Assembly (NCBI GenBank): GCA_911728455.2
Contig: OU452231.1
Span: 501,001 to 565,000 of the forward strand
Reading direction: 5' to 3'
Origin: Marthasterias glacialis
Taxonomy: Eukaryota > Echinodermata > Asteroidea > Forcipulatida > Asteriidae
DNA: 64,000 bases
Under the pieces are notes generated by a model. The model worked only from the letters and a program-made list of their open reading frames with translations, was not told the origin of the DNA and did not search any database. Shown piece by piece: positions 1 to 12,800 of the stretch; positions within the stretch are counted from its first letter, which is position 1; every line of letters starts with the position of its first letter. A program made the translations under genes and the position numbers.

Positions 1-232
1 TACTGTGCAATTGTTCTGAAGGGATGTGCAATCATCATGCAGTTGAAGGTGATGTAAGAGGGTGATGATGAGATGGTGAAAACAAACCGTGTGCAAAGAA
101 AACATAGAAAAAATAGTGACAAAAATAGATGTAAAACTCACGCAAGAATAGTAAGAAATTGTTTGGCTGTGTTTCAGAAAGAACACAGATAGACCCAATT
201 CATAGGAAGTTATCATTCACCATAAATCCAGG

Positions 233-320
233 GGTGGATTTCACAAAACTAGTCCTAACTTATGACAGGTCATATAAGTTAGGATTAGTTACTCGTTCTA
301 ACTCGAGATAAGACTGTAGG
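233..320. repeat. Fold-back element, GTGGATTTCACAAA family, truncated copy
   Basis: Left arm and centre of a palindromic family (ctagtcctaact / ctcgagataagact) also found at 5321-5418 and 56236-56359. The right arm is missing. Confidence 0.65.
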
Positions 321-343
321 TTGTGATGTCATTGTAAACAGTT

Positions 344-542
344 TATTGACCCATTGCAGTGATGTCACACGAGGCTACGGTCTGACCATGGTCTGTCATT
401 TCAGGAGTCACATTTCATGTAAAGATATGGTGCGCATCTAACCGTGCGTGTAACACACAGGCAATCTGACTCCCAAAATCACTGCAAATGGCGCTACCAA
501 GATTCCTCATGGGTGATGACGTCAGGTGAATTGAGTCAATAG
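344..542. repeat. MITE-like element with TATTGACCC-type ends, copy 1
   Basis: Starts TTATTGACCC and ends GAGTCAATA; the interior includes a TGACGTCAGGTGAAT-type segment. Related copies lie at about 6332-6512 and 24863-25040, sharing the ends and the interior block 'gatgatgtcaggtgaat'. Confidence 0.6.
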
Positions 543-806
543 GACAAAATAGTATTATGTACAAAATGGACAAAATGAACAATCGGGGTGTATTAAAATT
601 CAGTATAAGACCTATAGATCATGTGACCTTTGTTTACAAAAAGAGTTACTTCATTTAAATGGATATTTGACCTCTACGAGAGGGCGCCGTACTCTAGTGA
701 CACTATGTGCATAAGGTTGTTAAAAAGTAGTGCTACAGAAAAATGAACACACTTCTCTTTCTTGATGTAGTCTTAAGACTAAGCTTATTAATATTCCTTT
801 GTTCAC

Positions 807-3800
807 TTACACTGATTGTCTTCTGGTAATGTCTTTCTTCTCTTCTTCAAGCTGGGAGACAAATGTCCTGCAAGATTAAGCATATGAATATTTAATATTC
901 TTAATCTAAAACTGATAAATGAGATTAACGACAACATTCCGAGTAGTTTTTCAGGGAACAGGGAAAATATAGGCAAAACAGAGGCAGATTTGTTTCCACA
1001 GGAAGAGCAGAAAGTCACTTTAAATAGTATTTCCTACTTCTTCTAGCCATTTCTTATTAAAATGAAATCATGTGACAAAATGGTGCACCCTAACCTCCAC
1101 AAAATTCATTGATGTTAAAGTTTGAAATGCATCAGCTTCAAAACTGAACACGTTTTTTATGTCTTGATGAAAAACAGGAATAGCTATGACTAGAAGTAGG
1201 TTCAACTTTCATTCATGTTCACTCACTGATGAAAAACAGGAATAGCTATGACTAGAAGTAGGTTCAACTTTCATTCATGTTCACTCACATATTCCTTTGT
1301 TTAGATAATGACTAGAAGTTTAGCTATGACTAGAAGTAGGTTCAACTTTCATTCATGTTCACTCACTGATGAAAAACAGGAATAGCTATGACTAGAAGTA
1401 GGTTCAACTTTCATTCATGTTCACTCACATATTCCTTTGTTTAGATAATACACCCCTACACACAATACTCAGTAAACTTCCCAGACCTAATTTGCATATT
1501 GATCACGTGCCCGTATTACAAACTGATAGAAAAATGACACTGCAAACTTTGACATTTTTCAGACTGGTAGTAGCCAGATTTCAAGCTAACTTGATCGAGT
1601 TCAATTTGAGCTTCAGTCATGAAGTAGCATCCCATCTCTGCAACCAATAATCTGTGGAACTATACTTTTAAGTATGTTGAGTTTTGTAGCAAAAAATGAC
1701 TCTAAAATGTTTACAAGAGAACTGTCTTGTGTGGTTTTGTTGGTAAAAATGCAGTTTGTGACAGTTTCATGGTGTCATACAGTTATTGACTTCAACTGTT
1801 ACATACTGCGTTAAAGTTTTGGTAGCTTATCAATAACAAGCTTCAAGACCTCTTGTTCATGTCCGTTAATAAATAAAATCTTACTTTTCTTTCAGTAACT
1901 TCTTGGCTTCATATTTGTCTTGCAGCACTCTCGCCTGGCGCTGTCGTGCTTCTTGTAATTTCTCCTGTACCTCATCTATCTCTCTCAGATGTTTCTTAAT
2001 GATGCGGTCGGTTTGGTGCTCCGAGATGGCTTGGTTGGTAGCCACTGAATCCACAATTTGATCCTGAAAATAAACCAGAAGTAGAAGCTTAAAGCTTACA
2101 GCCAAAATTCATAAAACCACTTAAGCACAAAAAGTAGCTAAGCACAGCAAAGTTATGCTTTCCAGAATAAGTGTACCAGCCAATATATCATGTCGCATTT
2201 CTTTGACCGGTATCCTGCTTATTTTAGCTTACTCAAAAATTGCAAAGCGTCAAATTCTGAATTCTAAATTGAGTTTTGATGACTAATCATAACACCTTCA
2301 TATTGTCAGAAAGGTCCTTTCTACAGTTTATATAAATTTCATAAAATTTCTTTTGCATAATTTGTAGCTCCTGGCAAATATAATTTATTGATCAAAAGTG
2401 TTCTCTACAGTAACTGTTTGGCAAAAAACAAACATTTATTTTGTAAGAAAAATATTTATTTGAGGATTTAGATTTGTTTCTTCTTTCCGATTTACAAGCA
2501 TTTCACACCAACCACCCTTTTGATTATCATGGATGTGACATTGTAATTAAGGACCTTATAGCACTAATATTATTATCTCACCTGCAGTTCCTTGATTGCT
2601 TTATCCTGTTTCTTAATGATGTTTTTCCTCCTGGCTTGTCCTACTTGGAGTTTGCCGATGAGGATTCCAAGCTGAGCATCTTGTGCTTTCAGGGCTTCCT
2701 TTGTCTCTAAAGCCAGACGAGATCGCAGCTCTGCTTTAGCCTGCTCAATGGATTTCATTTCGGTAGCTACTTCTTGGGCCTAGAAGACACAAACAAAGAC
2801 GGTTGTTTTTCACTTTAAATAATATATTGTTAGAGTCAAGATATTTTCAAAAGTATCAAAGACACTTCACCCAGTGAAAATGAAGAAATTTGTGACAGGA
2901 AGAAACGTGATGAGAATGAATCTACTCTTCCATACACCAATGATGTATGTATATTTCCAACTTTGAAGTATTTCAGGTCTCCTGATCCTTAGGTACTCAC
3001 ATGTTGTTCTTTAAGACGTGAAGCTTGTTTCTCAGACCCAGCTGCATCCAGCTCTTCCTCCTGTTTCTTCTTCAGAGCTTCTAGTCGCTCTCTTCGCTGA
3101 GCCAACTTGGCTTCAAAACTTCAAAACAAAAATCATGAAAACTTTTTGTTACAGGGTTGGAAAAGAGGGTAAAATCTGTCACTCTCACAATATCACAACG
3201 CTTAGCATAAATAAACTCTTCCTTGCAAGGCAATTAATTACATTGATTAAATAAGACTGCACTTTCATTTTAACTTGACGTGTGAAGGGGGTGTTAGTTA
3301 GATTCAAAGTCTACAATCCAGATACTTACAGCTTCTGATGTTTCATTTTTGTCATCTGTAACTGGTTGTTAACTGCCAAGGTGTTTTGCTCATGTTGAAG
3401 TAAAATTTGTCTCCGTGCTCTAAAACGAAACCAAAATGTTAAATTAAAAAAAACATATTGACAAACACACATGGGAAGCTAAGAGTGATATTTTCCAGTT
3501 GGGATTTGTTTTATGGCTCAACTTGTCCAAGTATAAACTATTTAAACAAAACACCTATTCCTTTGGGTCGACTATAGATCAACAGCTGTATCTAGGATTA
3601 AAGGTAACGTGAAGGGATACTTCTAACATATGTATGAAATGTCAAAATGTTGTTATTGTGTATTTACCAGTTCCCGACTGGAATCTTCCATTTTTTTGGC
3701 CAGGCCAGCCTAACGGTATTACTTTCTCAGAATTGCCAGAATCATTTTTCTTTGAGAGTACCACTGGCACAAAAAACCTTGACTTGACAAAGCCATGAGA

Positions 3801-6800
3801 ACAAAGATCCTCTTTGGAGCACCGGGATTTATGTTTTCTCTATCAAAAAAATTAAAATTCACACACCGTGAATTGCAAAATATCCAGCACCAACTGGTTA
3901 ATATCTATGCTACATCAATCATTGAGACACATAAATAAATAAGACCTGAATCCAGAATGGTACAATTACTTGCTTCATCATAAAGTGAACAATCACTTCT
4001 AAAAGCCTCAGATTTATGTCACAAGGTTTTGGGGCATCATCCTTGAGATTGGCAAAGCCTGGTACTCCTTGTGCAATACATATTCACCAACAAAAGTGTC
4101 AATGGGTGTGGTTTCTAAAGTTTGTCCTGAACCTTGTGACAACTCAAGATACTCCTCAATCTGAAGAATCCAAAATTGAAGACTTTCAAAGAAGCTTGGT
4201 GGCAGCAAACTTACTTGGAAAATTCATTGTTCTTAAAAGAGCAGACATGCTCAAAATGACAAGAACAATAGAATACAACCTGGGCTTAATTTAATAGAGC
4301 TACTTAAGCAGCCAATAGTGCTTAACAATTTTCTGCTAAGCAAAAATAAGCAGAAAACCAGTTGCAAACAGTTATTTTGGCTGGCAACCTTTTTCTGGTA
4401 AGCACAATTGTTTTAGTTAGGCCCTGGTTAGTTCACTGCCACCTAGCGTACAAACATCTCCCACTATTAAAGCATTCCTATTAGGAATAGAGTCTTACTC
4501 TTCATCTAGACCACTCTGAGTGTCTAGTAGCCGGTTGACTGTCTTAGCCTGCTGCTCAGCTAGCTGCTTCTCCTCAGCCTCCTCACGCTGTTTCTGCTCT
4601 TCCCATAAGGCCTTGCGCTGCGCAAGACGTTCCCGGATCTCAGCTTGCTGCCCTTGCTTCAATTCATCTTGCTTCTCTGATTTGGTGAAGAGGTGTTTTT
4701 TGAGTTAGACATGTTAACAAAATGATCTTTTTAAAGGTAAAAGAAAGAGATGGAAGGAAAAGATACAGTAATGGTAATAACTAGATGTTGAAAATAACAT
4801 GTCTGTGTATAAGCTGTTTCTCTCTACTTCAGAAGGGAGGCCTCTTTTTCAATCTCCCAACCGTCTCTATCCTGTGCTCTCTATTTCCAAAATGTACTTA
4901 TAATAAAAATAATACACAGTTTCTTATCAAGTGATTTTATGTCACATCCGATGGGTGTATCAAATGAGACCCATTCATATAGCACGTTGTAAGGATTTAC
5001 AAGGTGCTGTGGTGCAATCTGCGGCCAACATGCCAGAAACACCAGGGCAAACCCCTTCTCTTAACGATAAATGTACTGGGTTATTTTACATGCCGTACAC
5101 AACACACAGCACCTACAGCCGAAGGACAAAGCAATAATGGATAAATGTCTTGCTCAAGGACACAAATTCAAAGCTGAATTCCCAAACTTGGTCACAACTT
5201 GAACTTTCACAAAGGTCATTTTAAGGTTATGTTGTGTGTTGTGACCACTACAAATACATATAGACAGGGCGGATTTAATCAACCCTGCCACTACACAGTC
5301 CGAAGATTGGGCCAATTTAACAAAGCGCTAGGGCTAGTCTTATCTCACGTTAGGATGAGTAACTAGTCCTAACTTACAGGACTAGTCCTAAGTTAAGACT
5401 ACTTTTGTGAAATCCACCCTGGGACACTGCTAGGGTTTTTTACTTCTTACCTTCAAATGCTTTGACATTAGCTATATGTCTCTTCATAATCTTGTTTGCT
5501 TCTTTGTCCGATAAACTTGCCCTCTCAGCCATGATCTCAAACAACGATTCCTCTTGTGTGGATATAGACTCCTGGCGATTTTGTTCCAGTTGCTACGGTG
5601 ACCAAATTATGAAGAATTAATATTACTTAATAACGGTAAGAGGCAACATTTAGTAACATTAACCCTTTGGAGACCAAAGTCACCCCAAGCGGTTTGTTGC
5701 AAAAAGCTCATAGTGACCACAAACGGCTGCAAGATTTAATTTACTTCCTCTCACCCTAGTTTCACTTCTAGGTCAAAGTAAAGGTCATATCATGTCTTGA
5801 TTTGACTTGTTTCATTTTTTTCCTTATAAACTTAGTATCTACATTCTACAATAATACAAAATTTCTGTTTTTGTTTTTTTGGAATTTTGTTACTGAAAAA
5901 ATACACACTAACGAATGAAACAATTTCTTCCTAATGGAAAGAATGGGAATAAATGGAAGGAGGGAATTGAAATACTAAACTTACCTGTCTAAGTGTGAGC
6001 ATGTCCTCAGCCTCCCGGTGGTCTAACTCCTCTAAGAGACTATTATGTTTGTCTCGATGCTGCTCCAGAAGATTATGATGTGCCTTTAAGAAGAAATGAA
6101 AAAAAAAGGTTTCCAAGCAAATTCAAGGAATGAAACTAATATGAATCCTTCTCTGCATGCAATTGTTCAACTTCCAAGTCATTGTTGCATCACTCATCTG
6201 TTTACTAAAGACACTGGCAAGTTAGCGAGCCTTTTGTTTTTTCTTTACAGTAAGTAATGGTAATGAAAACAAAGTTGTGCTAATGAACGCTCTGAAGCAG
6301 ATGTCTGCTTATACAATTTGGCCTAAATTTGTATTGACCCCTTGCACACACATCACATGCAGCCACTGCGACCATGCTCACCATTTTGGAAGTCAACAGG
6401 TAAGCGCATCACCTAAAAAATTCACACTAACTGTAAAACACACTGTGACATTGACTTCTAAAATGGCCGATCAAGATTATTGTGATGATGATGTCAGGTG
6501 AATAGGGTCAATAGCTTCTAAGTAGAAAACATCGCACTGTAATTTTGTCTGTTAAGCCAACAATTGCAGAAAAGCAATCAAGCACAAATAACATAACCTT
6601 AACATAAATGTTTTGGTTATAAATCATTTTCTAATAAGAAACAGCTTTCTGCGCTTAGCGAATTTGTGTGCTTAACACTAGCAGTGCTCTATATTTATGA
6701 TACGTAATGCCATGCATTGTAAGCTGTATACGAACACTTTTTTTTAAGAAAAAGCAAATACAAATTCTAGAAACAATGACTGCAATGGCGGCAAACACAA

Positions 6801-9800
6801 GCTCAAAGCTGACATCCCATACTTTGGTTTGGTCACAACTTGAACTTTCACAAAGGTCATGTGGTGTGTGTTGTAACCAATACAAATGCATTATAAATAG
6901 GGTCTTCCTATTGAGGCCCGGCACACTACTGGGGTTAAGCATGATTTCCATGGAATGAATTGTTATTGTTATACCTGTACAAAGTCTGATATATTAACAG
7001 CCTTGGAGGCAGCCACTTTAAGCTCTTCCATCTCCTCTTCTTGTCCTTTCTCCTGCTTCCGAAGTTTCTTCTCACGGAATTTACGCAACTTCTCACCAAG
7101 TTGAAGACTCTGGCTTATTACCTCTACAGAAGTGACAAATGCAAACAAAAAAATACCAAAAAACGGTTTAACTTTACTTCAATAGAATAGGTGTAGGGAT
7201 ATCTAAAAGATAAAATATTGAAATTAGTGACATTTGGTGCCATCACTTCTTCCAAGAAAGTATTATTACTTGACAAGATGACCATCTCCATCAAGCATCA
7301 CGCGTTTATCTCCGTCAAGCACAGACTCACATGAATCAACAAAGTAACTCTTCCCATTACCTTTCCTTTTTCAAAGAAGAAATCATTACATGATGTAGCA
7401 GAAAGTGACTAGAAACAGCATCTCTACCATGTACAGTCTCAATTGTGCATTACCCTAACCACTCCAAACCCCTCAAATTCAAGCTGTGTATTTTGTTTGA
7501 TTCTGTTGGACTGAGAACTGCACTCGTAAACTGATCATGCTTCACATGGGATCAGACATACCACCATCATCAGAGTCCAACAGTTTGGGTGTTGAGTTAC
7601 TGAATGGTGTTGGATTTGGTAAAAGAGTGAGGAAAGACCCTAGTATTAACCACTCACAGGGGTTGTTCTACTCAGAATAATTTATAATGGAGTTATTTTT
7701 TTTACCTGCTTGATGATTCTCCTGTATCTGGGCCAGGTCTGCTTCATACTGTTTCAGTATACTGAAGAAAAAAATATATATTTATTAATATTAAGTAAAG
7801 TTCAATTTGATTGTTGAGATTTCACAATATCAAATATGAATTCTTTTTTTAAATATTGTGCCAGGAAGTAAAATAGCTTTGGTCTAATATGTGATATGCT
7901 TGCAATGTGACACAGAGATGACCTTAAGCTGGGTCCCTTAAGCTTGAGATCCTATACAATAATCCGAGTAGCTCGTTCATGGTTGGTTTACACAACCGTA
8001 GCTGTGGCCGCCGTACGCACGCACAACACAATAGCACATCAGCTGCGCGTATGTACCAATCAGCATACAGAATTCAAAGTGCGGCCAAAGCTGCGGTGGT
8101 GTAAATGCCAATGAATGAGCTGCTTGGATTAGTCTATTGAAAAATGTGGACTGTTTATGCCAGGAAAAAATTGCCTAGCTAGCCTTTTGAATTTTCAGGT
8201 AGTGTAAAGTTTGAAGAAATATGAAACATTGATTCTAGAAAATTTCACTATGAGTGTATGACATTCTTGTAAAGAAATTGGAAGAGCAAATGATGGTGAA
8301 ATAGTGAATGAATCAAATGATGGTGAAACATTGAATTGCGTTGGTATTGGTTACCTGTCCCTCTGTTCCTCCAGTAACTGTTGGTCATCAATCAATCCAT
8401 CCATAACGGTTTGTACATCAGATACACGAGTCTGGATCCCTGCCTCCTCCCTTGTCTTTATCCCATTATACTGCATTGCGAGCGCCTTACGACGTTCGAG
8501 CCTCTGCTGCAAGATCTAAAGGAACAAAACATGACAAACAATAATGTCAAGAATATAAACCAGGGTTCACCTTTGGAAGAAAACACAACCCACAAACACT
8601 CTACAAAATTCTGTCATGAATGAAAACTTTCCCCTCCTTCCACCCACCTCTACTCTAACTCCATCCACAACCCTATCGACTTGGCTTTTATTGTCTCTCA
8701 ATCCAAATGTCTTCTGGCTCAAAAGTATTTAGGCACTTCTTGAGATTCCTTTCATTATAACCAGAAGGATGAAACTAATTCAATCAAACTTACTGCAGCT
8801 TGTTTGGCGGCTTCTTCCCTTATCAATCCAACCAATTCCCTCCCCAAGGCCCTCCCCGCCAGTCTCTTTTCCAACTTCCTCTTAAACTCCTTCAACAATG
8901 CTACTGTTTCAGAACATGTCTTCTTGTTAACTGTCTACGGGTCTGTGGATACTTTTTAGATTAGTCTCTGCCTGTGAGCGATACACAATAGTGTGTTCCC
9001 TACAGTTTAACCCAGAGAGACCATTTTTTCCAAAAGCCGTCGACTAAAAACAATCACACTCACAACTCAACACCACATTCGGTTCCTTTAAATGACTGAC
9101 ATAAATGTGAAACACATTAACCAGCATCACAAAAAAATAACCTTCTTATGCCAGAAACACAGAAAAATACATCCTGACTGTTTTGCAAACCTTGAACGAA
9201 CTTAAACAATTGGGATTATGAGGCAGGCGCTGTACGAGAACCAAAAATGTTTCCCATGACGCACTGTGAAAATGGCCTCTCCTGGGCAAACAGTAGAGGG
9301 CACTCTGTATTGTCACCCTCCCCATCCACCTCCAAGCCAGCTCTATCTCAAACCCCTTTGATTAATCCACTAGTTCTCATTCACGGCATCTTCTGCTCTA
9401 TGGGGCCTTGTAAAGATTCCTTTTGTCTATTATCCAAAGCTGAATCCAACTTACTGCTGCTTGTCTGGCTGCTTCTTCTCCAATCATTCTCTCTGCCTCT
9501 GCCATATTCTCAGTCAGCTTCTCAAATAAAGCATCAATCTAGAACACAAAATTCAGTGACAAATGATCAAATCAGAACCTGTTTTTATAGATCTAAAACA
9601 CTCCTTCCAATTTCCTGCAATGAAGAGCCCTGACCCAATTTCATTGTGCCTCTTACCAGGAATTTTATGCTTACTGTCCATAGAATCACATGTTTTACAG
9701 GGTGCCATAAACACAGAATTTTGTGGTTTGCAGAGCCATGAAATTGGGCCCTGCTCTCTCATTATGTAGCTTAGTTTTTTCTCCCAGCCCCGCTGCTTGT

Positions 9801-12800
9801 CTTCAGCTTTCTTTTTGTTTTGCTTCTAGCTGGTTTTCAGCAAGAGAGTGGAATGTTACGCCTAGTTACGTAACCAATCAGTTGTAGGTGCTGTTTGCGA
9901 AGCATTGTTGATGCTGGTGGGACATTGCTTCAGCGTTAAAGTCACACACACACCAAAAAAGGAAAAAATCTGTGGCCTTTTTATGGGTTTAAATTGCCAT
10001 TTTAAGATTAACCTATGCGCATTTTAAGCAACACCATCTCGGATAGAATCACAACCATCCCTTACAACTTTTGTGTGATTTAACCCATAAAATGGTGGGT
10101 CTTAAGAGTAAAGACTGACTGGATGGATGTAGAAAGTTATTTGAAAAGTGATCTACCTCTTCCTCACTGAGTTCTGTCTCATTGGCCAGATCCTCCCTGA
10201 TCTTAAGTTGATTCTCTTGGATAACATTTCCCTGAAGAAATAAACGAACATGTTAACAAATCACGGATTACAAAGCTTTAAACATGCATCCATGGACAGA
10301 AAAGGTGGGGCACCCCCCCACCCTTCCAACCCTGGTAACATGAATCAAATTTATACTTCACTTTTCATGTTTTCTTGAAACATGACCAATTAATTCAATG
10401 AAATGTTCACAAGTTGCTTAAATAACTAAAAACCAATGTATTGGAATAATAAAATATATTGAATAATAAAACAAGGGGATAAAAGACTCAACATTTCTGG
10501 AGTGTCATGGTCTAGTCCACTGAACTTAAGTTCCGTAGTTTACAGAATGTGGGTTCGAATCCTGGCCTGGCCAGTCGCGATACTTGTGTCCTTGAGCAAG
10601 ACACTTTACTATAATTACTTTGTCCTTCAGATGGGACGTTAAGCCGTAGGTCTCGTGTACAAGGATGGGTAGTGCACGTAAAAGAACCCAAAACACTCAT
10701 CCTGAAAGAGTAGGGGTTTACCCTGGTGTTTCTGGTTCAGATAGCAAACATCCTTATCTACAGCTTTCCTCGGGCTCCCAAGCTACAGTGATTAAGTTCA
10801 CTTTTGAGGCATCCTTGGTTTCAGTACCAGAAATTCATAATAGTATGTCTTGCAATGCTCACCATCCTACGGCTGAATGCTGGTCTATTTTTCTCCAGTG
10901 CCTCCTCCATTGACAGTGGGTCCTTAGCCATGTCTGATCCCTGCCTCATTTCGTCCTCAACTGCAATCTGCTCGGATGCAATAGCCTGAATAGAGTCCTC
11001 CACAGACTAAAACATCAGAAAGAAAAAATTGGTTAAACTTATCTATACATGCCTTCTCTTTACACGCCTTCACGGTGGATCAAATACGGGTTGAAGATAT
11101 ACTACGGGCGTAAAGTGCATGCCTGAAATCATGCCTTAGAATTGGGGCTAGTCGTTTCGGTCAAAAATAAATACTTAAAATTGTTCATTTATATTGCGCT
11201 AATTCTACATGAATATGTTTAAATGAACATCACAAACACTAAACTCCAACCATGCTCGGAGACAAACATGTCTTCCCTAATACAACTATGATAGCATCTC
11301 TTGTTCCCCTAGACTCAACCATAAATCTACTCAGACTTGGCCCCTAGTGTTACCTACCTGGGTGTATTTGTCAAGAAATTGTTCAGCATATTCCTCATCC
11401 AGTCTCTCCTTAGCAACAAACTTGCCAAGAATAATCCTCAAAAGTTGCAGAAATACCTGGAAAGTTATGAAGTAGAAAGTATTACTCAGCATGAATTTTC
11501 AGGGAGCCAGCTGTACTGAATACATTGTTATGGAATACAGAAATAACTCTTTGATGTCCTGATTTTGATAACTGATTTTATTGCTTAGCATGGGCTAAAT
11601 TCAAAGAGTTCTTTTCAAAATTTAGAAAATCTTTGACAACTTTTGCCCATCTTTATCCTTTCCTTAACGTAGGCGACCTCACTCGACCAAGATTCCACAC
11701 AAAAAAAGCTACCCAAGTTTGAACACAAAGGCAATTTTTTATAAAGCAGTAGTTTTTCTATGTCAAACCTCCATAGCCAAGCTTACAACGGTTGAAAAGA
11801 CAAAGATAGAGTATTTCCAGTGGTGGTAAAACAAAAAAGATTGCTATTACATAATCCTTACACAAATGGCATGGAAAGATCAAAAATGCCCCCAAAACCT
11901 ATGTTTTCAAATCACACTAAAGAAAGTGAGATTGAGAACACGGCTGTTAATTGACAGATCTCTTAGATTTTGTCTATTATATGAAAGGAAATTTAATAAG
12001 TAAGACGGTTTTCATTTCTTATTTCGCTCTAAATCAAAATCTTCGGGTGATGATAAACTTGTCCTCTGAACATGCCTGCTGCTGTGTAAGACAATGTGTT
12101 TCAAGCTTGAATGGTCATACAACTTGGTCACTAGGGGTTTATGTCAAAACAGTTTGGTAACAAGAGTGTGATGGAATTGCCTCATGGTGATGTGAACAGT
12201 GTTGGTGTCAGATCAAATGGTACTTGCATCTCATTCTTACCGATGTTTTCTCCTGAAGCAGTTGATCTTCAAGCTGTTGTGTCTCTCTGAAATCCTGCAA
12301 ACTCAGCTCCGTTTGCATCTTAGATCTAAAACCCATCATCAAATAAATTTTATAACAGAAGTATTGTAGTTTTAAAGCACTCAATACTTTTTCTACAAAA
12401 TATAAAACCCAATCATTTACACAGCACCATGTAACGGTTTACAAGGTGCTGTGGCGCAATCTGCGGCCAACAATACCAGAGAACCCCTTCTGATAACAAC
12501 CAAGTGTATTAGTTTCTTTGTTGTGCACTACAAAACACAAGCAATAAATGGTTGAGTGTCTTGCTTTAGGACACAAGAGTCAGGACCGGGACTCGAACCT
12601 ACACTCTTCAAATCAGAAATACCAAAGCTTGAGTCCAGTGTGACCTGTTCATCATCTGGCATGTGGAGTATATATCAAATGGTCTCCTACCTTAGTCAGT
12701 ACAACCTCACATCCAAAATAATGAACACTTTTCAATTGACTATTTTTCGGCAGACTAACTTACCCTGAGGGTTTAGTGAGAGCAGAGATTAGAAAAGAAT

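Larger units (their letters stand above)
1..806. other. EVC 3' flank; no further exon supported
   Basis: Downstream of the EVC stop. It holds a truncated fold-back element (233-320) and a MITE-like copy (about 344-542). An AATAAA on the minus strand (plus TTTATT at 342-347) could be a polyadenylation signal but sits at the end of that MITE. An acceptor-like CCCTTCAG (minus strand, near 20-27) is too close to the window edge to judge. Confidence 0.5.

Noticed and set aside
1..800. Further EVC coding exons near the window start
   Set aside because: No open segment with both proper splice signals and coiled-coil composition could be found; one acceptor-like site at the very edge is insufficient.
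9247..9633. 128-residue open frame on the plus strand
   Set aside because: It is antisense to EVC exon 8 and its introns; composition is low-complexity Ser/Pro/Leu with no domain, and the minus strand explains the conserved part.
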